Assembly: GCA_900317345.1 (NCBI GenBank) | Contig: ONGK01000007.1 | Coordinates: 1-54,720 of the forward strand | DNA from: an uncultured Bacteroidales bacterium | Lineage (GTDB): Bacteria; Bacteroidota; Bacteroidia; Bacteroidales; Paludibacteraceae | Reading direction: 5' to 3' | DNA: 54,720 bases | In this document: positions 15,438 through 24,075 of the stretch, one piece after another | How positions within the stretch are numbered: position 1 is the first letter of the stretch | Layout of the letters: every line of letters begins with the position of its first letter | The notes under the pieces: generated by a model | What the model was told of the DNA's origin: nothing | Database searches by the model: none | Seen by the model: the letters and a program-made list of their open reading frames with translations, nothing else | Translations under genes and position numbers: made by a program

Positions 15438-15680
15438 ATTGCCTTTAGGGTCAAATAAACAACAGGAAACCTACGCTGATATGACAAACCGCCTGCCAGA
15501 AACGGCAGATACGGGGGAATATTGTCACACCCATAGGCATCTATTGCGACTTTGATTTTGACCCTTGATTGTTAGAAAGTTGCGAAGTTCCTGTTGATCA
15601 AACGCAAAAACGTAATAAACGCTATATATGTCTGAAAATCCACCCTACACGAAGAGACATTTCCCTCCAGCGTAGATTTT
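15390..15680 (-). ncRNA. Unassigned structured RNA, about 290 nt, with pseudoknot
   Basis: The minus strand has a promoter at 15687-15718 and a strong terminator at 15390-15437, with no protein-coding frame between them. In minus-strand RNA the 5' domain folds as GUC-GAAAAUC...GAUUUUC-GAC with inner UACGC/GUGUA. Two 9-bp long-range helices cross each other: 15588-15596 with 15460-15468, and 15557-15565 with 15447-15455. A nested hairpin uses CUGCC/GGCAG, CCG/CGG and UGACAA/UUGUCA (15482-15526). An 8-nt match between 15668-15675 and 15471-15478 could compete with the 5' hairpin. It lacks the tRNA-like end of tmRNA and the conserved boxes of RNase P RNA. I do not recognise it. Confidence 0.7.
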
Positions 15681-15686
15681 CGACTG

Positions 15687-15718
15687 CAAAATTACAAATA
15701 ATATTTCATATATGCAAA
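15687..15718 (-). promoter_or_regulatory. Bacteroidota promoter of the structured RNA
   Basis: TTTG at 15715-15718, 20 bases, TAATTTTG at 15687-15694 on the minus strand. Transcription should start near 15680. Confidence 0.8.
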
Positions 15719-15758
15719 TTTGTAAAGTAGATTTTGCAATTTTTTCACAAAAAGCAAC

Positions 15759-15786
15759 AAAAAAGCGACCTTTCAGCCGCTTTTTT
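15759..15786. terminator. Bidirectional terminator after cstA
   Basis: AAAAAAGCG and CGCTTTTTT flank a 10-base loop, so a T-run follows the hairpin on both strands. It ends cstA transcription on the minus strand. Confidence 0.75.
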
Positions 15787-15852
15787 CACTCATTCACTCA
15801 CTCATTCACTCATTCACTCATTCATTCATTCATTCATTCATTCATTCATTCC
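15787..15852. repeat. Tetranucleotide repeat at the cstA stop codon
   Basis: About 66 bases of CATT/CACT units on the plus strand, pure CATT at the cstA end. On the minus strand the cstA stop TGA is formed by the first (GAAT)n unit. Confidence 0.85.
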
Positions 15853-17327
15853 CTACGCCTCCTTGCCCAGATGATGAAGATATCAAGACACACGATTGTC
15901 ACTATACCGGCAATGACGTACCCTAACCATCGCACATCCGGGGCGATATTCAGGCCCTCCGGCGCAATCAGGATATAACTGCTGCACACCATCGTCATAA
16001 ATATAGCCGGAAAGAGCGCTATCATGTATCCGTTGCGATGTCCTTTCTTATACAGCCAAACCGCACCGGCCCAGAGCGTGAAGCAGGCAAGCGTCTGGTT
16101 CGTCCAAGCGAAATAACGCCAAATGACATTGAAATCCACGAAAATCATGCCAAAGACGCTTAGGAACAGCGGTAAGGCAATCTCTAAACGGTGAGGTATT
16201 GAACGTTGCTCAACGTGCATAAAATCCGCTACTATCAATCGTGCGCTGCGCAATGCCGTGTCGCCGCTCGTAATCGGAGCTGCTATCACACCGATGATGG
16301 CTAAAAGACCGCCTACTTTGCCTAACCAGCTTCGGCTGATCTTGTCAATCACCAGCGCTGCGATGTTCTCTCCGGGATGCTGTGCCGCAAAGGCCTGCAG
16401 ACCGTCAATGCCATACACTCCTTCTTCCGGATTTGCAAAGAAAGTGCCTGCTGCTGCAGCCCAAATAAGCGCCAAGATGCCTTCTGCCACCATCGCGCCA
16501 TAGAATATCCAGCGACCCTGACGCTCATTCGTTATGCATCGCGCCATAATAGGACTTTGCGTGCCGTGGAAACCCGAGATAGCGCCGCAAGCAATGCTTA
16601 CAAACATCATTGGGAACAGCGGCAAACCGTTTGTCTGGCGGTTGTGCAAACCGTCAAAAACCTCCGGCATCTCGCTGCTGTGCCAACCGAGCATCACCAC
16701 CATGATGCCTAAACCCATAAACAGCAATATAGCGCCGAAGAAAGGGTAGAACCGACCGATGAGCTTATCAACCGGCAGAACGGTAGCTAAGGCGTAATAG
16801 CAGAAAATGATGAGCACCCAAGCGATTGGAATAACATGCCCGTGGTACGGAATGGCTTGCAAACTCTCCAAACCTTGCAGCAGCGTTGCCGGACCGCTCA
16901 GAAAAGTGGTCGTCAGCAATATAAGCAGTACCAGACTCAAAACGCGCAGGAACTGCTTCGTGTGCTTGCCCAACTCGTCACCCACAATCTCCGGAAGCGA
17001 AGCTCCCCCCTTGCGGATAGAGAGCATACCGCTCAAATAATCATGCACACCGCCGCCAAAAATAGTACCGAATACAATCCATAGAAATGCTGCCGGACCG
17101 TAGAAAATACCCATAATAGCACCGAATATCGGGCCAAGGCCGGCGATGTTAAGAAACTGAACCAGGAAAATACGCCATGGCGCCATGGGCACAAAGTCCA
17201 CGCCGTCTGTCATGGTCAATGCCGGAGTCTTGCGCTCTGGCTCTATTCTGAAAATCTTCTCAACAAACGTGCCGTAAGTAAAGAAACCTACGACCAACAG
17301 AATCAATGCAACAATAAAAGTAATCAT
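15846..17327 (-). CDS. cstA: Carbon starvation protein A, pyruvate/peptide transporter
   Basis: A 493-residue membrane protein with about 12 to 14 hydrophobic helices. Family sequence is clear: TDGVDFVPMAPWRIFLVQF, then NIAGLGPIFGAI, FGGGVHDYLSGMLSIRKGG and GFHGTQSPIMARCI. CstA proteins take up pyruvate or peptides when carbon is scarce; which applies here is unknown. It is somewhat shorter than the E. coli protein, like other Bacteroidales CstA. Its ATG overlaps the stop of the PepSY-like gene (TGATG), so both are read from the 17801-17832 promoter. Confidence 0.93.
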   Translation of the reverse strand: MITFIVALILLVVGFFTYGTFVEKIFRIEPERKTPALTMTDGVDFVPMAPWRIFLVQFLNIAGLGPIFGAIMGIFYGPAAFLWIVFGTIFGGGVHDYLSGMLSIRKGGASLPEIVGDELGKHTKQFLRVLSLVLLILLTTTFLSGPATLLQGLESLQAIPYHGHVIPIAWVLIIFCYYALATVLPVDKLIGRFYPFFGAILLFMGLGIMVVMLGWHSSEMPEVFDGLHNRQTNGLPLFPMMFVSIACGAISGFHGTQSPIMARCITNERQGRWIFYGAMVAEGILALIWAAAAGTFFANPEEGVYGIDGLQAFAAQHPGENIAALVIDKISRSWLGKVGGLLAIIGVIAAPITSGDTALRSARLIVADFMHVEQRSIPHRLEIALPLFLSVFGMIFVDFNVIWRYFAWTNQTLACFTLWAGAVWLYKKGHRNGYMIALFPAIFMTMVCSSYILIAPEGLNIAPDVRWLGYVIAGIVTIVCLDIFIIWARRRRE

Positions 17328-17764
17328 CAGTCGTCTATGCCGATAAACTCAAAGTTGCGGTTGAACTTCAAGTCGAGCTTATTGTTCAGTTCGGCTTTCC
17401 AACCCCACATATCATTCTTGCTCCATTCAACGATGAAAGCCTGCGGGAACTGCGTCTTCACATATTCCAGCACAGCGGCTGGAATAAGAGCATCCGGCAC
17501 TGCCTGCAGTTTGCAATCTACCTTCTCCAGACTGCCGTCGCCCTCGAACTTCAGCTCTGCGCCATCATTGAAGCGCACTTCATACTCTTTGCTGAAAAGC
17601 TCACGGTCCATCGTCACGTACGCTACATTCTCAACGGCGAAATGTTCGTTAACCACTTGTTGAGCGGCTGCAGGAAGTTGCTCAAACGGGATGATTTTGT
17701 CCTTGGCGCATGCACTCATACTCATGCATACAGCGGCCAGAATAACATAAATACTCTTTTTCAT
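17327..17764 (-). CDS. PepSY-like periplasmic protein
   Basis: A 145-residue secreted protein with a signal peptide or lipobox-like leader (MKKSIYVILAAVCMSMSACA). Two related halves follow, each with the PepSY-like pattern of a helix (LPAAAQQVVNEHF and IPAAVLEYVKTQF) and three strands (VAYVTMD...YEVRFNDGAELKF and AFIVEWSK...WKAELNNKLDLKF). Such proteins are common in Bacteroidales and their ligand is unknown. I start at ATG 17764 because the longer frame from 17803 would begin inside the promoter -7 box. It is the first gene of the cstA transcript. Confidence 0.82.
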   Translation of the reverse strand: MKKSIYVILAAVCMSMSACAKDKIIPFEQLPAAAQQVVNEHFAVENVAYVTMDRELFSKEYEVRFNDGAELKFEGDGSLEKVDCKLQAVPDALIPAAVLEYVKTQFPQAFIVEWSKNDMWGWKAELNNKLDLKFNRNFEFIGIDD

Positions 17765-17800
17765 AATTCCAATGTTTTTAATTCCTAACCTTTGCGACTG

Positions 17801-17832
17801 CAAAGGTACAGCTTTTTTTTGACATATGCAAG
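17801..17832 (-). promoter_or_regulatory. Bacteroidota promoter of the PepSY-cstA operon
   Basis: CTTG at 17829-17832, 20 bases, TACCTTTG at 17801-17808 on the minus strand. Confidence 0.82.
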
Positions 17833-17866
17833 AAAAAATGAAAAAAAGCCAAATCCTCCCTCAATA

Positions 17867-18160
17867 CCGATTTGCGGTATGAAGGCCGTAGCGCAACCCA
17901 ACAACAATGGTAGTAGTTGTGGTTAATGTACATAGTTACGGATTCGAGCATTGCCGCAGGCAATAATCGTTCGAACGAAGTGAGATAAGAACCCAGACCG
18001 ATCTGCGGTTTGAATGCCGTAGCGCGACCTAACAACAATGGAAGCCGTTGTAGTTAATGTACATAGTTTCGGATTCGAGCATTGCCGTAGGCAATAATCG
18101 TTCGAACGAAGTGAGATAAGAACCCAGACCGGTTTGCGGTTTGAAGGCCGTAGCGCCTTC
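17867..18160. repeat. 131-bp tandem repeat, two copies and a partial third
   Basis: Copies begin at 17867, 17998 and 18129, each with CCG and TTGCGGT or CTGCGGT. Each full copy contains GAGCATTGCC-x-AGGCAATAATCG-like palindromes and CGTTCGAACG. The two full copies differ at scattered sites only. Each also contains ACGGATTCGA, which is identical to the T-arm stretch of the adjacent tRNA-Val. No gene or promoter is visible in it. Confidence 0.8.
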
Positions 18161-18161
18161 T

Positions 18162-18197
18162 AACAGCAAAGGCCACCATTTGGTGACCTTTGCTGTT
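18162..18197 (-). terminator. Long hairpin downstream of tRNA-Val
   Basis: AACAGCAAAGG and CCTTTGCTGTT with inner CACC/GGTG give a stem of about 15 bp, starting 3 bases beyond the tRNA end. There is no T-run on either strand, so it may be a processing or rho-assisted end. Confidence 0.55.
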
Positions 18198-18200
18198 AAG

Positions 18201-18275
18201 TGGGCGTTTACGGATTCGAACCGCAGACCCTCTGCTTGTAGGGCAGATGCTCTAAACCAGCTGAGCTAAACGCCC
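18201..18275 (-). tRNA. tRNA-Val (anticodon UAC)
   Basis: Minus-strand cloverleaf of 75 nt. Acceptor GGGCGTT pairs with AACGCCC, discriminator A. The D-arm has AGCTCAGCTGG, the anticodon stem is TCTGC/GCAGA with loop CCTACAA, and the T-arm has GGTTCGAATCC. CCA is not encoded. Promoter at 18295-18326. Confidence 0.95.
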
Positions 18276-18294
18276 TTTCTCTCGAAAGCGGGTG

Positions 18295-18326
18295 CAAAGG
18301 TACTGCTTTTTTTTCATATGACCAAA
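18295..18326 (-). promoter_or_regulatory. Bacteroidota promoter of tRNA-Val
   Basis: TTTG at 18323-18326, 20 bases, TACCTTTG at 18295-18302, then the CACCCGCTTTCGA discriminator. It lies just beyond the 3' end of the PAP2 gene. Confidence 0.85.
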
Positions 18327-18355
18327 TATTTTTGAAAAAAAATGCAGTTTACCCC

Positions 18356-19081
18356 TCATTTTTTTGCATTTTGTCGCTCTTTATGGCCGAAAACACGGTA
18401 ATTATACCATTTTTGACCCTCGTAACGGTGCAAGATGGCATAGCAAATTGTCGTTATTACAATGCCAACCGCCATACCTGCCAGCACATCTGCCGCGAAA
18501 TGTTGACTCAGATAAATACGGCTGTAACCACCCAATGCCGCCAGCGCGAAAAATGCAACTTGCAGAAGAATGACGGCGGCTGACAATTCGCCTTGCCGGC
18601 TGGTTGCTTTGCCGGCAGATGGTTTGGCTGCGAGGTGTTGTCCGGATATTATACTAAGCGCAAAAAACAATGCAAAGAATGTGGTCGTATGTCCGGATGG
18701 GAACGAGAACCAATAATTCATCCGTACGCCCTCTACTATCGGTAACTGCACATCCGGCATGTTGGCTGCGAACCATGTGAGCGGACGTGGCGCATTGACG
18801 ATGTGTTTGAATAGCTGCGTAGTGAGGGCCGCGAAAGTCAGTCCCGCTGTAGCCAACACGCCGTCCCCGATACGACTGAAAAGCAGCAGAGCCACGCATA
18901 GCACATACGGAAACCACTCTGCCACTTGTGTATAATACCTAAAGAATATATCGCGCGCGGGCGTGTGGTGGTCGCATAGCAGCAGGTGCAATTCACCTTT
19001 GGGAATATATAAAAGGGCTAAGCCCAATGCCACCATGAGCATTAGGCTTAGACCCAAGAATATGCTGTTTCTTTTAAGCAT
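18356..19081 (-). CDS. PAP2 family membrane phosphatase
   Basis: A 241-residue protein with about six membrane helices. The three phosphatase motifs are present: KHIVNAPRP (motif 1, KxxxxxxRP), FPSGH (motif 2) and SRIYLSQHFAADV (motif 3, SRxxxxxHxxxD). It should dephosphorylate a lipid phosphate such as undecaprenyl pyrophosphate, phosphatidylglycerophosphate or lipid A on the periplasmic face; the substrate cannot be chosen from sequence. It begins 19 bases after the upstream surface-protein gene, as last gene of a four-gene run. Confidence 0.9.
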   Translation of the reverse strand: MLKRNSIFLGLSLMLMVALGLALLYIPKGELHLLLCDHHTPARDIFFRYYTQVAEWFPYVLCVALLLFSRIGDGVLATAGLTFAALTTQLFKHIVNAPRPLTWFAANMPDVQLPIVEGVRMNYWFSFPSGHTTTFFALFFALSIISGQHLAAKPSAGKATSRQGELSAAVILLQVAFFALAALGGYSRIYLSQHFAADVLAGMAVGIVITTICYAILHRYEGQKWYNYRVFGHKERQNAKK

Positions 19082-19100
19082 TCAAATCAGGACTTGGTGC

Positions 19101-21884
19101 TTATTGTACCCGCTGTCCGTAGATATCGTACATTTTGTCATCCTTGTAAATCACCATACGCCGGTTGACAAGTATCTTTCTTGCCGGCGCAGCCGCAGGA
19201 GAAGATGCATCAAATACCGGAACTTCCAAAATGGTCTGCTTGCAAGATGGAATGGTCACTCCCTTGTCATCGGTGAGCTCTACATAATATTCATCACCCT
19301 CGACGAAGATGCTGTCGCTGTGGTAAACGGATTGCGTAGCTCCTGGAATCGCGTCACCATTCCGATACCACTGGTAAGCCGTGAATATCCATCCTTCATT
19401 GCCGCCGCGTCCCGGCTTATAAACCGCAAGCACATTGTTGTATTTATACTTGAAGACGGAGTCCGGATAATTGACGGTGAAATCAAACCAGCGGTCGAGT
19501 GTATCTTGCGCGTTCTTATCAACTATACGTAATTCGCCGTGATATTTACCCGGAGAGAGGGTAGTGGTCGGCAGCGCTTGTGTTTGGGGTGTGCCATCCA
19601 ACGTATTATCATTATTGAAGTTCACCTCTTGTGCATCTAATACGCCGGGTACGATAAATAGTACCGGATTCTGGATGTCACCTTTGGTCTTTTTATACGC
19701 GAGATCCAACTCTTCTCCCGGGCAGATGTGGTAATCATTTTGCACAACGCTCATATCAAGGCTGGTAATAACCGTCAAATGGCAGATGATGAGCGAATCG
19801 CAACCGGATGCGTTCTCTATCGTGCCCGTTACATCCTGGGATGCGTAATACCATTTTCCGAACATATATACGCTGTCCTTCTCTGTCCTGGAATACTCGT
19901 ATTTGGAATCTCTACCGTAATCCACAATGTTGATAACCACATCGTCCGGACAATCGGCAAACGTAGTGTCATTGCCTCCATTTGCCAGCAAATCTGCTAT
20001 TTGTTCTTCGGTTAATTGTGTGCCATCCGGCAGTTTGCCGTCCACAGAGATACATTCGTGTTTGAAACCGCCGGTAACTGTATCCTGACGTACTACGCGG
20101 AAGGAGAAGTGCATATCTTCATTAAACCGTTGGTTGGTACAATGATTGACATATACTGCCGCAATAGTTAAATCATACCATCCGGGACTCGTATAGGTGT
20201 GCGAAGTCTGTTTTTTCTCATCGTTGGTGGCACTCGGGCTGGCCGCATAGGTAATACCATCTCCGAAATCCCACTCAATGCTCTCATAATCGTTATTACC
20301 GATATTGAGTTTCATGTCAATCTCCTGACCAACGCAGAATACACCGGAATAGACACTGTCAATCATCAGCGGACTGCCATTAAATGTCACACTCCGCTGG
20401 ATAGTGGACGAACCGCAAGAGTATGCGTATGATTCTCGTTCTCCATATCCATATACATGCGCCAAGAAACCTACATTTCCTTTCAAATGATGGTTACCGG
20501 ATTGAATTTGAAGTCGTGCGTATGAATAATCCGGATTACCGGCAACGGGGTAGAAATATGGTTGCAGATTATGTGTACTGCCGTCAGGATCCGTCCATAA
20601 CATATTGGGAACATCTGCGGTTGTAGTCACAATATTCATGTAATGGAGACTTGTACCTTTATCGTAGGTGGCAAAGTCAATTTCCTTAATTACTTGCTCT
20701 ATAGGACTAATCCATAGCATTGCAGGATCGTTGATTCCATAATTGCTGCCATCTTCCGTATCATACCTATTGGAAACCATAAAGATATGTACACCTACAG
20801 GACAAGAAGTTGTTAAGTAGCAAGATGAGTCGGCTACGAGTGGACTTTCCAATTTACTTCCTTTAGGATAAACACTGGATTTCTGAGATGCACTATATGC
20901 TATCTCTTCACCAATTTCGAATGTCCAATAGTGTTTCTTGTCTACATTGAAATCAAATGTGTGTACCAAAATAGGATCTCCGTCTTCGTTATTGATATAC
21001 ACTTCAGTGCCATCATTAAGTGCCATGACGGCGATGATATCTCGTCTATGGTGGCGAGAAGCGGTGATGCCAAATTCAGAACCCCAATATGCTGTAGGTA
21101 CAGCTTGCGAGAAAATATGATCACGGTCCTCGACCATATAAGGAATATTAGTGTGGGGACATCCCTGGAATACGGCAATCTTCTTACCATTTTTTGCCTT
21201 GACAGTCGTTCCGCTAAAATCCGCAGCGTCACCTGCTCCTTTGCCGGTCCATACATAATATACCTGACCTTTGTTTAAGGTAACATTCTGTGTCCCTGTT
21301 TTTCCTCCTGCCGTTTTGGCGGTTAGAGAATACTCCACTTCGGTATTATCCTCCACAGCAACGATAGCAAAGTGGCTACCACGCGAAGCTCCGTCTCCAT
21401 CATGGTCGGAAGGCGGATATGTTTGGACAACATAATCGTCCAATAACGCTGCAGTAGGAAGTACATTGGTCGCATCAAAAGTTTTGCTAATGTAGTTACC
21501 TGCGAATAAAGAGATATCCTCCGTTGCTGTTACATGCAGCGCAGTATACGTTGCTTGCTCATTGGTAGTACTATAGCAATCTTGTATACGCAATTGGCGC
21601 CTAGGAGTTGCTGTTTGCGGAGCTGTGTTAGTACTGATTACTGTACTACTATTTGCTCTGACAGTGAACGTTGTGGTATAATTATTATTCGGATTCTCCA
21701 CCGTCACTGAACATGCATTCTTGGCTGATATAGTCAATATCAGTTCAGTCGGATTTTGCTGTGCTTGCAGGAATGTTACCCAGAAGTCTCTACCTTCTGT
21801 AGAAGGAGTGGCTTGGCCCCACATCGGAAGAATGCTTGTTGCAAGCAGTGTTACCAACAATAATGATTTTAGTTGTTTTTTCAT
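19101..21884 (-). CDS. IgGFc-binding-like surface protein with PKD domain, paralogue 2
   Basis: A 927-residue secreted protein with a signal peptide ending near MWGQA. Residues 28-500 resemble the IgGFc-binding N-terminal domain: STEGRDFWVTFLQAQQN, then SLFAGNYISKTFDATNVLPT, GSHFAIVAVEDNTEVEYSL and VFQGCPHTNIPYMVEDRDHI. A PKD domain follows (ESIEWDFGDGITYAASP, ending near SPGWYDLTI). The last part is Ig-like, and the tail is KILVNRRMVIYKDDKMYDIY then GQRVQ, a Bacteroidales-type surface-protein ending. It is a paralogue of the 24076-26685 gene in the same operon but has a different C-terminal end. Location is likely cell surface; the ligand is unknown, and the family name does not imply antibody binding here. 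Confidence 0.75.
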   Translation of the reverse strand: MKKQLKSLLLVTLLATSILPMWGQATPSTEGRDFWVTFLQAQQNPTELILTISAKNACSVTVENPNNNYTTTFTVRANSSTVISTNTAPQTATPRRQLRIQDCYSTTNEQATYTALHVTATEDISLFAGNYISKTFDATNVLPTAALLDDYVVQTYPPSDHDGDGASRGSHFAIVAVEDNTEVEYSLTAKTAGGKTGTQNVTLNKGQVYYVWTGKGAGDAADFSGTTVKAKNGKKIAVFQGCPHTNIPYMVEDRDHIFSQAVPTAYWGSEFGITASRHHRRDIIAVMALNDGTEVYINNEDGDPILVHTFDFNVDKKHYWTFEIGEEIAYSASQKSSVYPKGSKLESPLVADSSCYLTTSCPVGVHIFMVSNRYDTEDGSNYGINDPAMLWISPIEQVIKEIDFATYDKGTSLHYMNIVTTTADVPNMLWTDPDGSTHNLQPYFYPVAGNPDYSYARLQIQSGNHHLKGNVGFLAHVYGYGERESYAYSCGSSTIQRSVTFNGSPLMIDSVYSGVFCVGQEIDMKLNIGNNDYESIEWDFGDGITYAASPSATNDEKKQTSHTYTSPGWYDLTIAAVYVNHCTNQRFNEDMHFSFRVVRQDTVTGGFKHECISVDGKLPDGTQLTEEQIADLLANGGNDTTFADCPDDVVINIVDYGRDSKYEYSRTEKDSVYMFGKWYYASQDVTGTIENASGCDSLIICHLTVITSLDMSVVQNDYHICPGEELDLAYKKTKGDIQNPVLFIVPGVLDAQEVNFNNDNTLDGTPQTQALPTTTLSPGKYHGELRIVDKNAQDTLDRWFDFTVNYPDSVFKYKYNNVLAVYKPGRGGNEGWIFTAYQWYRNGDAIPGATQSVYHSDSIFVEGDEYYVELTDDKGVTIPSCKQTILEVPVFDASSPAAAPARKILVNRRMVIYKDDKMYDIYGQRVQ

Positions 21885-21904
21885 ATAGGTATGTTATTTC
21901 TTCT

Positions 21905-24055
21905 TTACAAAATCTCAATCTCTACACGACGGTTGTTTTGACGGCCTTCGTCGGTGTCGTTGGTGTCAATCGGCTGGCTCTCGCCGCGACCTTCAGCTTG
22001 GATACGCTCCGGTGCGATACCGCGCTCGATGAGGTCTTTCATAACCGCGTTGGCACGTCCGTCAGACAGCTTCTGGTTAGCCGCGTCTTTACCTACATTA
22101 TCCGTATGACCAATAATCTTTATACGTACTTGCGGGTTGCGCGCGAGATACATATATAGGTCATTAAGCGCTTCCTCTGAACTCGACAAAATACGAGTCT
22201 TGTTGGTCGCGAAATGGAGGTTCTTCACGATGAATACTTCGCCCTTCTTAATCGGTGAGAGTTGAATATTCATCGAGTCACCGATATTGGCAATTGCCAT
22301 TTCCAGCGTGTCGTAACCCATCTGTGCAATATGGAGACGATAGCTCGGACCCTCAGCCAGCATGCGGCGTACAGAACCGGAAGCCGAATCGGTAACCAAA
22401 TTGTATGCAGGCTCCGTGACATCGCTTTGGTAAATATGCACTGTTGCAGGAACGGGTTGTCCATTCTCTTTGTTGGTTACACGGATGCGCAATACAGGAC
22501 GATGACGCATGGCGATGGTGACATACTCGGTGCTACCTACGTTCTCAATAGAGTAGGTCTGCGTAGTGTTATAGTATCCTTCCGCTTTAGCATCAACCGA
22601 GTACGAGCCAAGAGCGTGCTTCTGGCGCAAGCCCTTCGGGCTGATCTGCTTTTCACGCACAACGATCTTGCCGTTAGCGGTGTTGTGTGCTTCAATGATA
22701 GCAGCCGGTAGCGGTTCGTTGGTGTTAGCATCTACTACACTAAAGATAGTGTATGAAGGAGGCGGCGGTACAGGACGCTCTTTCTTGCCCGGCACCTCAA
22801 ACTGGATGGCGAACTTCGCACCTACGAAGAGGTTATTGAGTTTCGTGTCACCATTCATGGCCAGGAAGGTGTTGGTGTTGTTCACCTCTACATTGTTTCC
22901 TGCAAAGGCTACCGGCAGTGCAGCGGGTGTATTATTGATGTTCAGCACACCGTATTCAGCGAACAACGAAACGCGATAGTGAACGTGCTCACGGCCGAAC
23001 GGCTGACGCTGACCGGGTTTCACTTTCTTGGCTTTTTTCTTATCCGGCTGGGCCTGCAACCACTCATCCAAGTCAATACCTACTTCGGCTGCAATGCTGA
23101 GGTCGATAGGCTTGAACTGCATCTTGGTGTCGGTCTGACCATTCAGGTTGTGGATTCCCATTCCGTAAGGCTCCAGCAGCGCCGGGTCGGTAACCACGAT
23201 GTCATATTGACCTCTATGGCTGTATCCCATGGGCAATTCATAGTGCAGTTTTGCTCCCAAGAGGAAGAAATAACGGCTGAACTGCGCACCGAACATAACG
23301 GGAATACCAATACCCAACATATTGCGTGTTTCGCGCAGATTATCAAACATATAATCATATGTTGCGCCGTAGGCTTGGTCGATACGGGTAGCAGTGAGAC
23401 CATAAGCGGAAGTAGAGTTCAGGAAACGGAAGTCCAACCCTGTCTCGAAGAGGAAATGGCCATATTCGAGGTTGTAGGTTACATCCAAACCAGCACCCGG
23501 ACCACCTTTGAGCTGCTGCAGCGCATTGCTTTGGTTAAGCGTTCCGGCTCCCATATAGGCGTTGTTCAACTTATCCATCATCGCTGCATAGCCGAGACGC
23601 AGACCCAGATTGAAATAAGAGATAACTTCCGTTTTTGGGTTCTCCAGACTTTCCTGGTATTTCTCGTAGTCACGCAGGGCTTTCTCTTCTTTTGCCTGCT
23701 CTGCGGCCGCTTTCTTGGCTTGCGCCTCTTGGCGTTCTTGTGCTACTTTAGCGCGCTCTTCGGCTGCTTTATCACGTTCCGCCTGTTTCTTGGCATTGTC
23801 TTTGGCAGCAGCGGCTTTCTTTTTCTCCGCTTCGCGTTTCTTGGCTTCTGCAGCCTTCTGTTTCTCGCGTTGCGCTTTGAGCTTAGCTTGTTCTTTCTTG
23901 CGTTTCTCTGCTTCTTTCTGTTTCTGCGCAGCAGCTTTCTGCCTGTCTGTCTGCGTTGCAGGAACAGGTTCCGGCATTGCGTATACCGCTATCGGCGCAG
24001 CATTCAAACTAAGAATAACACTGGCAATCAGTATGTGTTGAAATAAGTTTTTCAT
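21905..24055 (-). CDS. OmpA family outer membrane protein with coiled-coil N-terminus
   Basis: A 716-residue protein. A signal peptide (about 1-27) is followed by a Lys/Ala/Glu-rich segment (about 35-135) that should form a long helix or coiled coil. Then come an outer-membrane beta-barrel-like region (about 145-420), one or two regulatory-like beta domains (YTIFSVVDANTNEPLPAAII and VLRIRVTNKENGQPVPATVH), and a C-terminal OmpA peptidoglycan-binding domain (LHFATNKTRILSSSEEALND, then KIIGHTDNVGKDAAN and NNRRVEIEIL). It should link the outer membrane to the cell wall. Its place between two surface paralogues, with 20-base gaps on either side, suggests that it helps display or anchor them; this is inference. 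Confidence 0.87.
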   Translation of the reverse strand: MKNLFQHILIASVILSLNAAPIAVYAMPEPVPATQTDRQKAAAQKQKEAEKRKKEQAKLKAQREKQKAAEAKKREAEKKKAAAAKDNAKKQAERDKAAEERAKVAQERQEAQAKKAAAEQAKEEKALRDYEKYQESLENPKTEVISYFNLGLRLGYAAMMDKLNNAYMGAGTLNQSNALQQLKGGPGAGLDVTYNLEYGHFLFETGLDFRFLNSTSAYGLTATRIDQAYGATYDYMFDNLRETRNMLGIGIPVMFGAQFSRYFFLLGAKLHYELPMGYSHRGQYDIVVTDPALLEPYGMGIHNLNGQTDTKMQFKPIDLSIAAEVGIDLDEWLQAQPDKKKAKKVKPGQRQPFGREHVHYRVSLFAEYGVLNINNTPAALPVAFAGNNVEVNNTNTFLAMNGDTKLNNLFVGAKFAIQFEVPGKKERPVPPPPSYTIFSVVDANTNEPLPAAIIEAHNTANGKIVVREKQISPKGLRQKHALGSYSVDAKAEGYYNTTQTYSIENVGSTEYVTIAMRHRPVLRIRVTNKENGQPVPATVHIYQSDVTEPAYNLVTDSASGSVRRMLAEGPSYRLHIAQMGYDTLEMAIANIGDSMNIQLSPIKKGEVFIVKNLHFATNKTRILSSSEEALNDLYMYLARNPQVRIKIIGHTDNVGKDAANQKLSDGRANAVMKDLIERGIAPERIQAEGRGESQPIDTNDTDEGRQNNRRVEIEIL

Positions 24056-24075
24056 ATTCGTGTCTCCTCTTAGTT

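Noticed and set aside
15390-15680. tmRNA or RNase P RNA
   Set aside because: No tRNA-like 3' end or tag frame for tmRNA, and no GAGGAAAGTCC or ACAGAA boxes for RNase P.
17867-18160. CRISPR array
   Set aside because: Units are 131 bp with no unique spacers, only two and a part copies, and no cas genes in the window.
22979-24046. 355-codon plus-strand frame opposite the OmpA gene
   Set aside because: Its long Phe/Leu/Cys runs are the reverse reading of the Lys/Ala/Glu-rich segment; a shadow.
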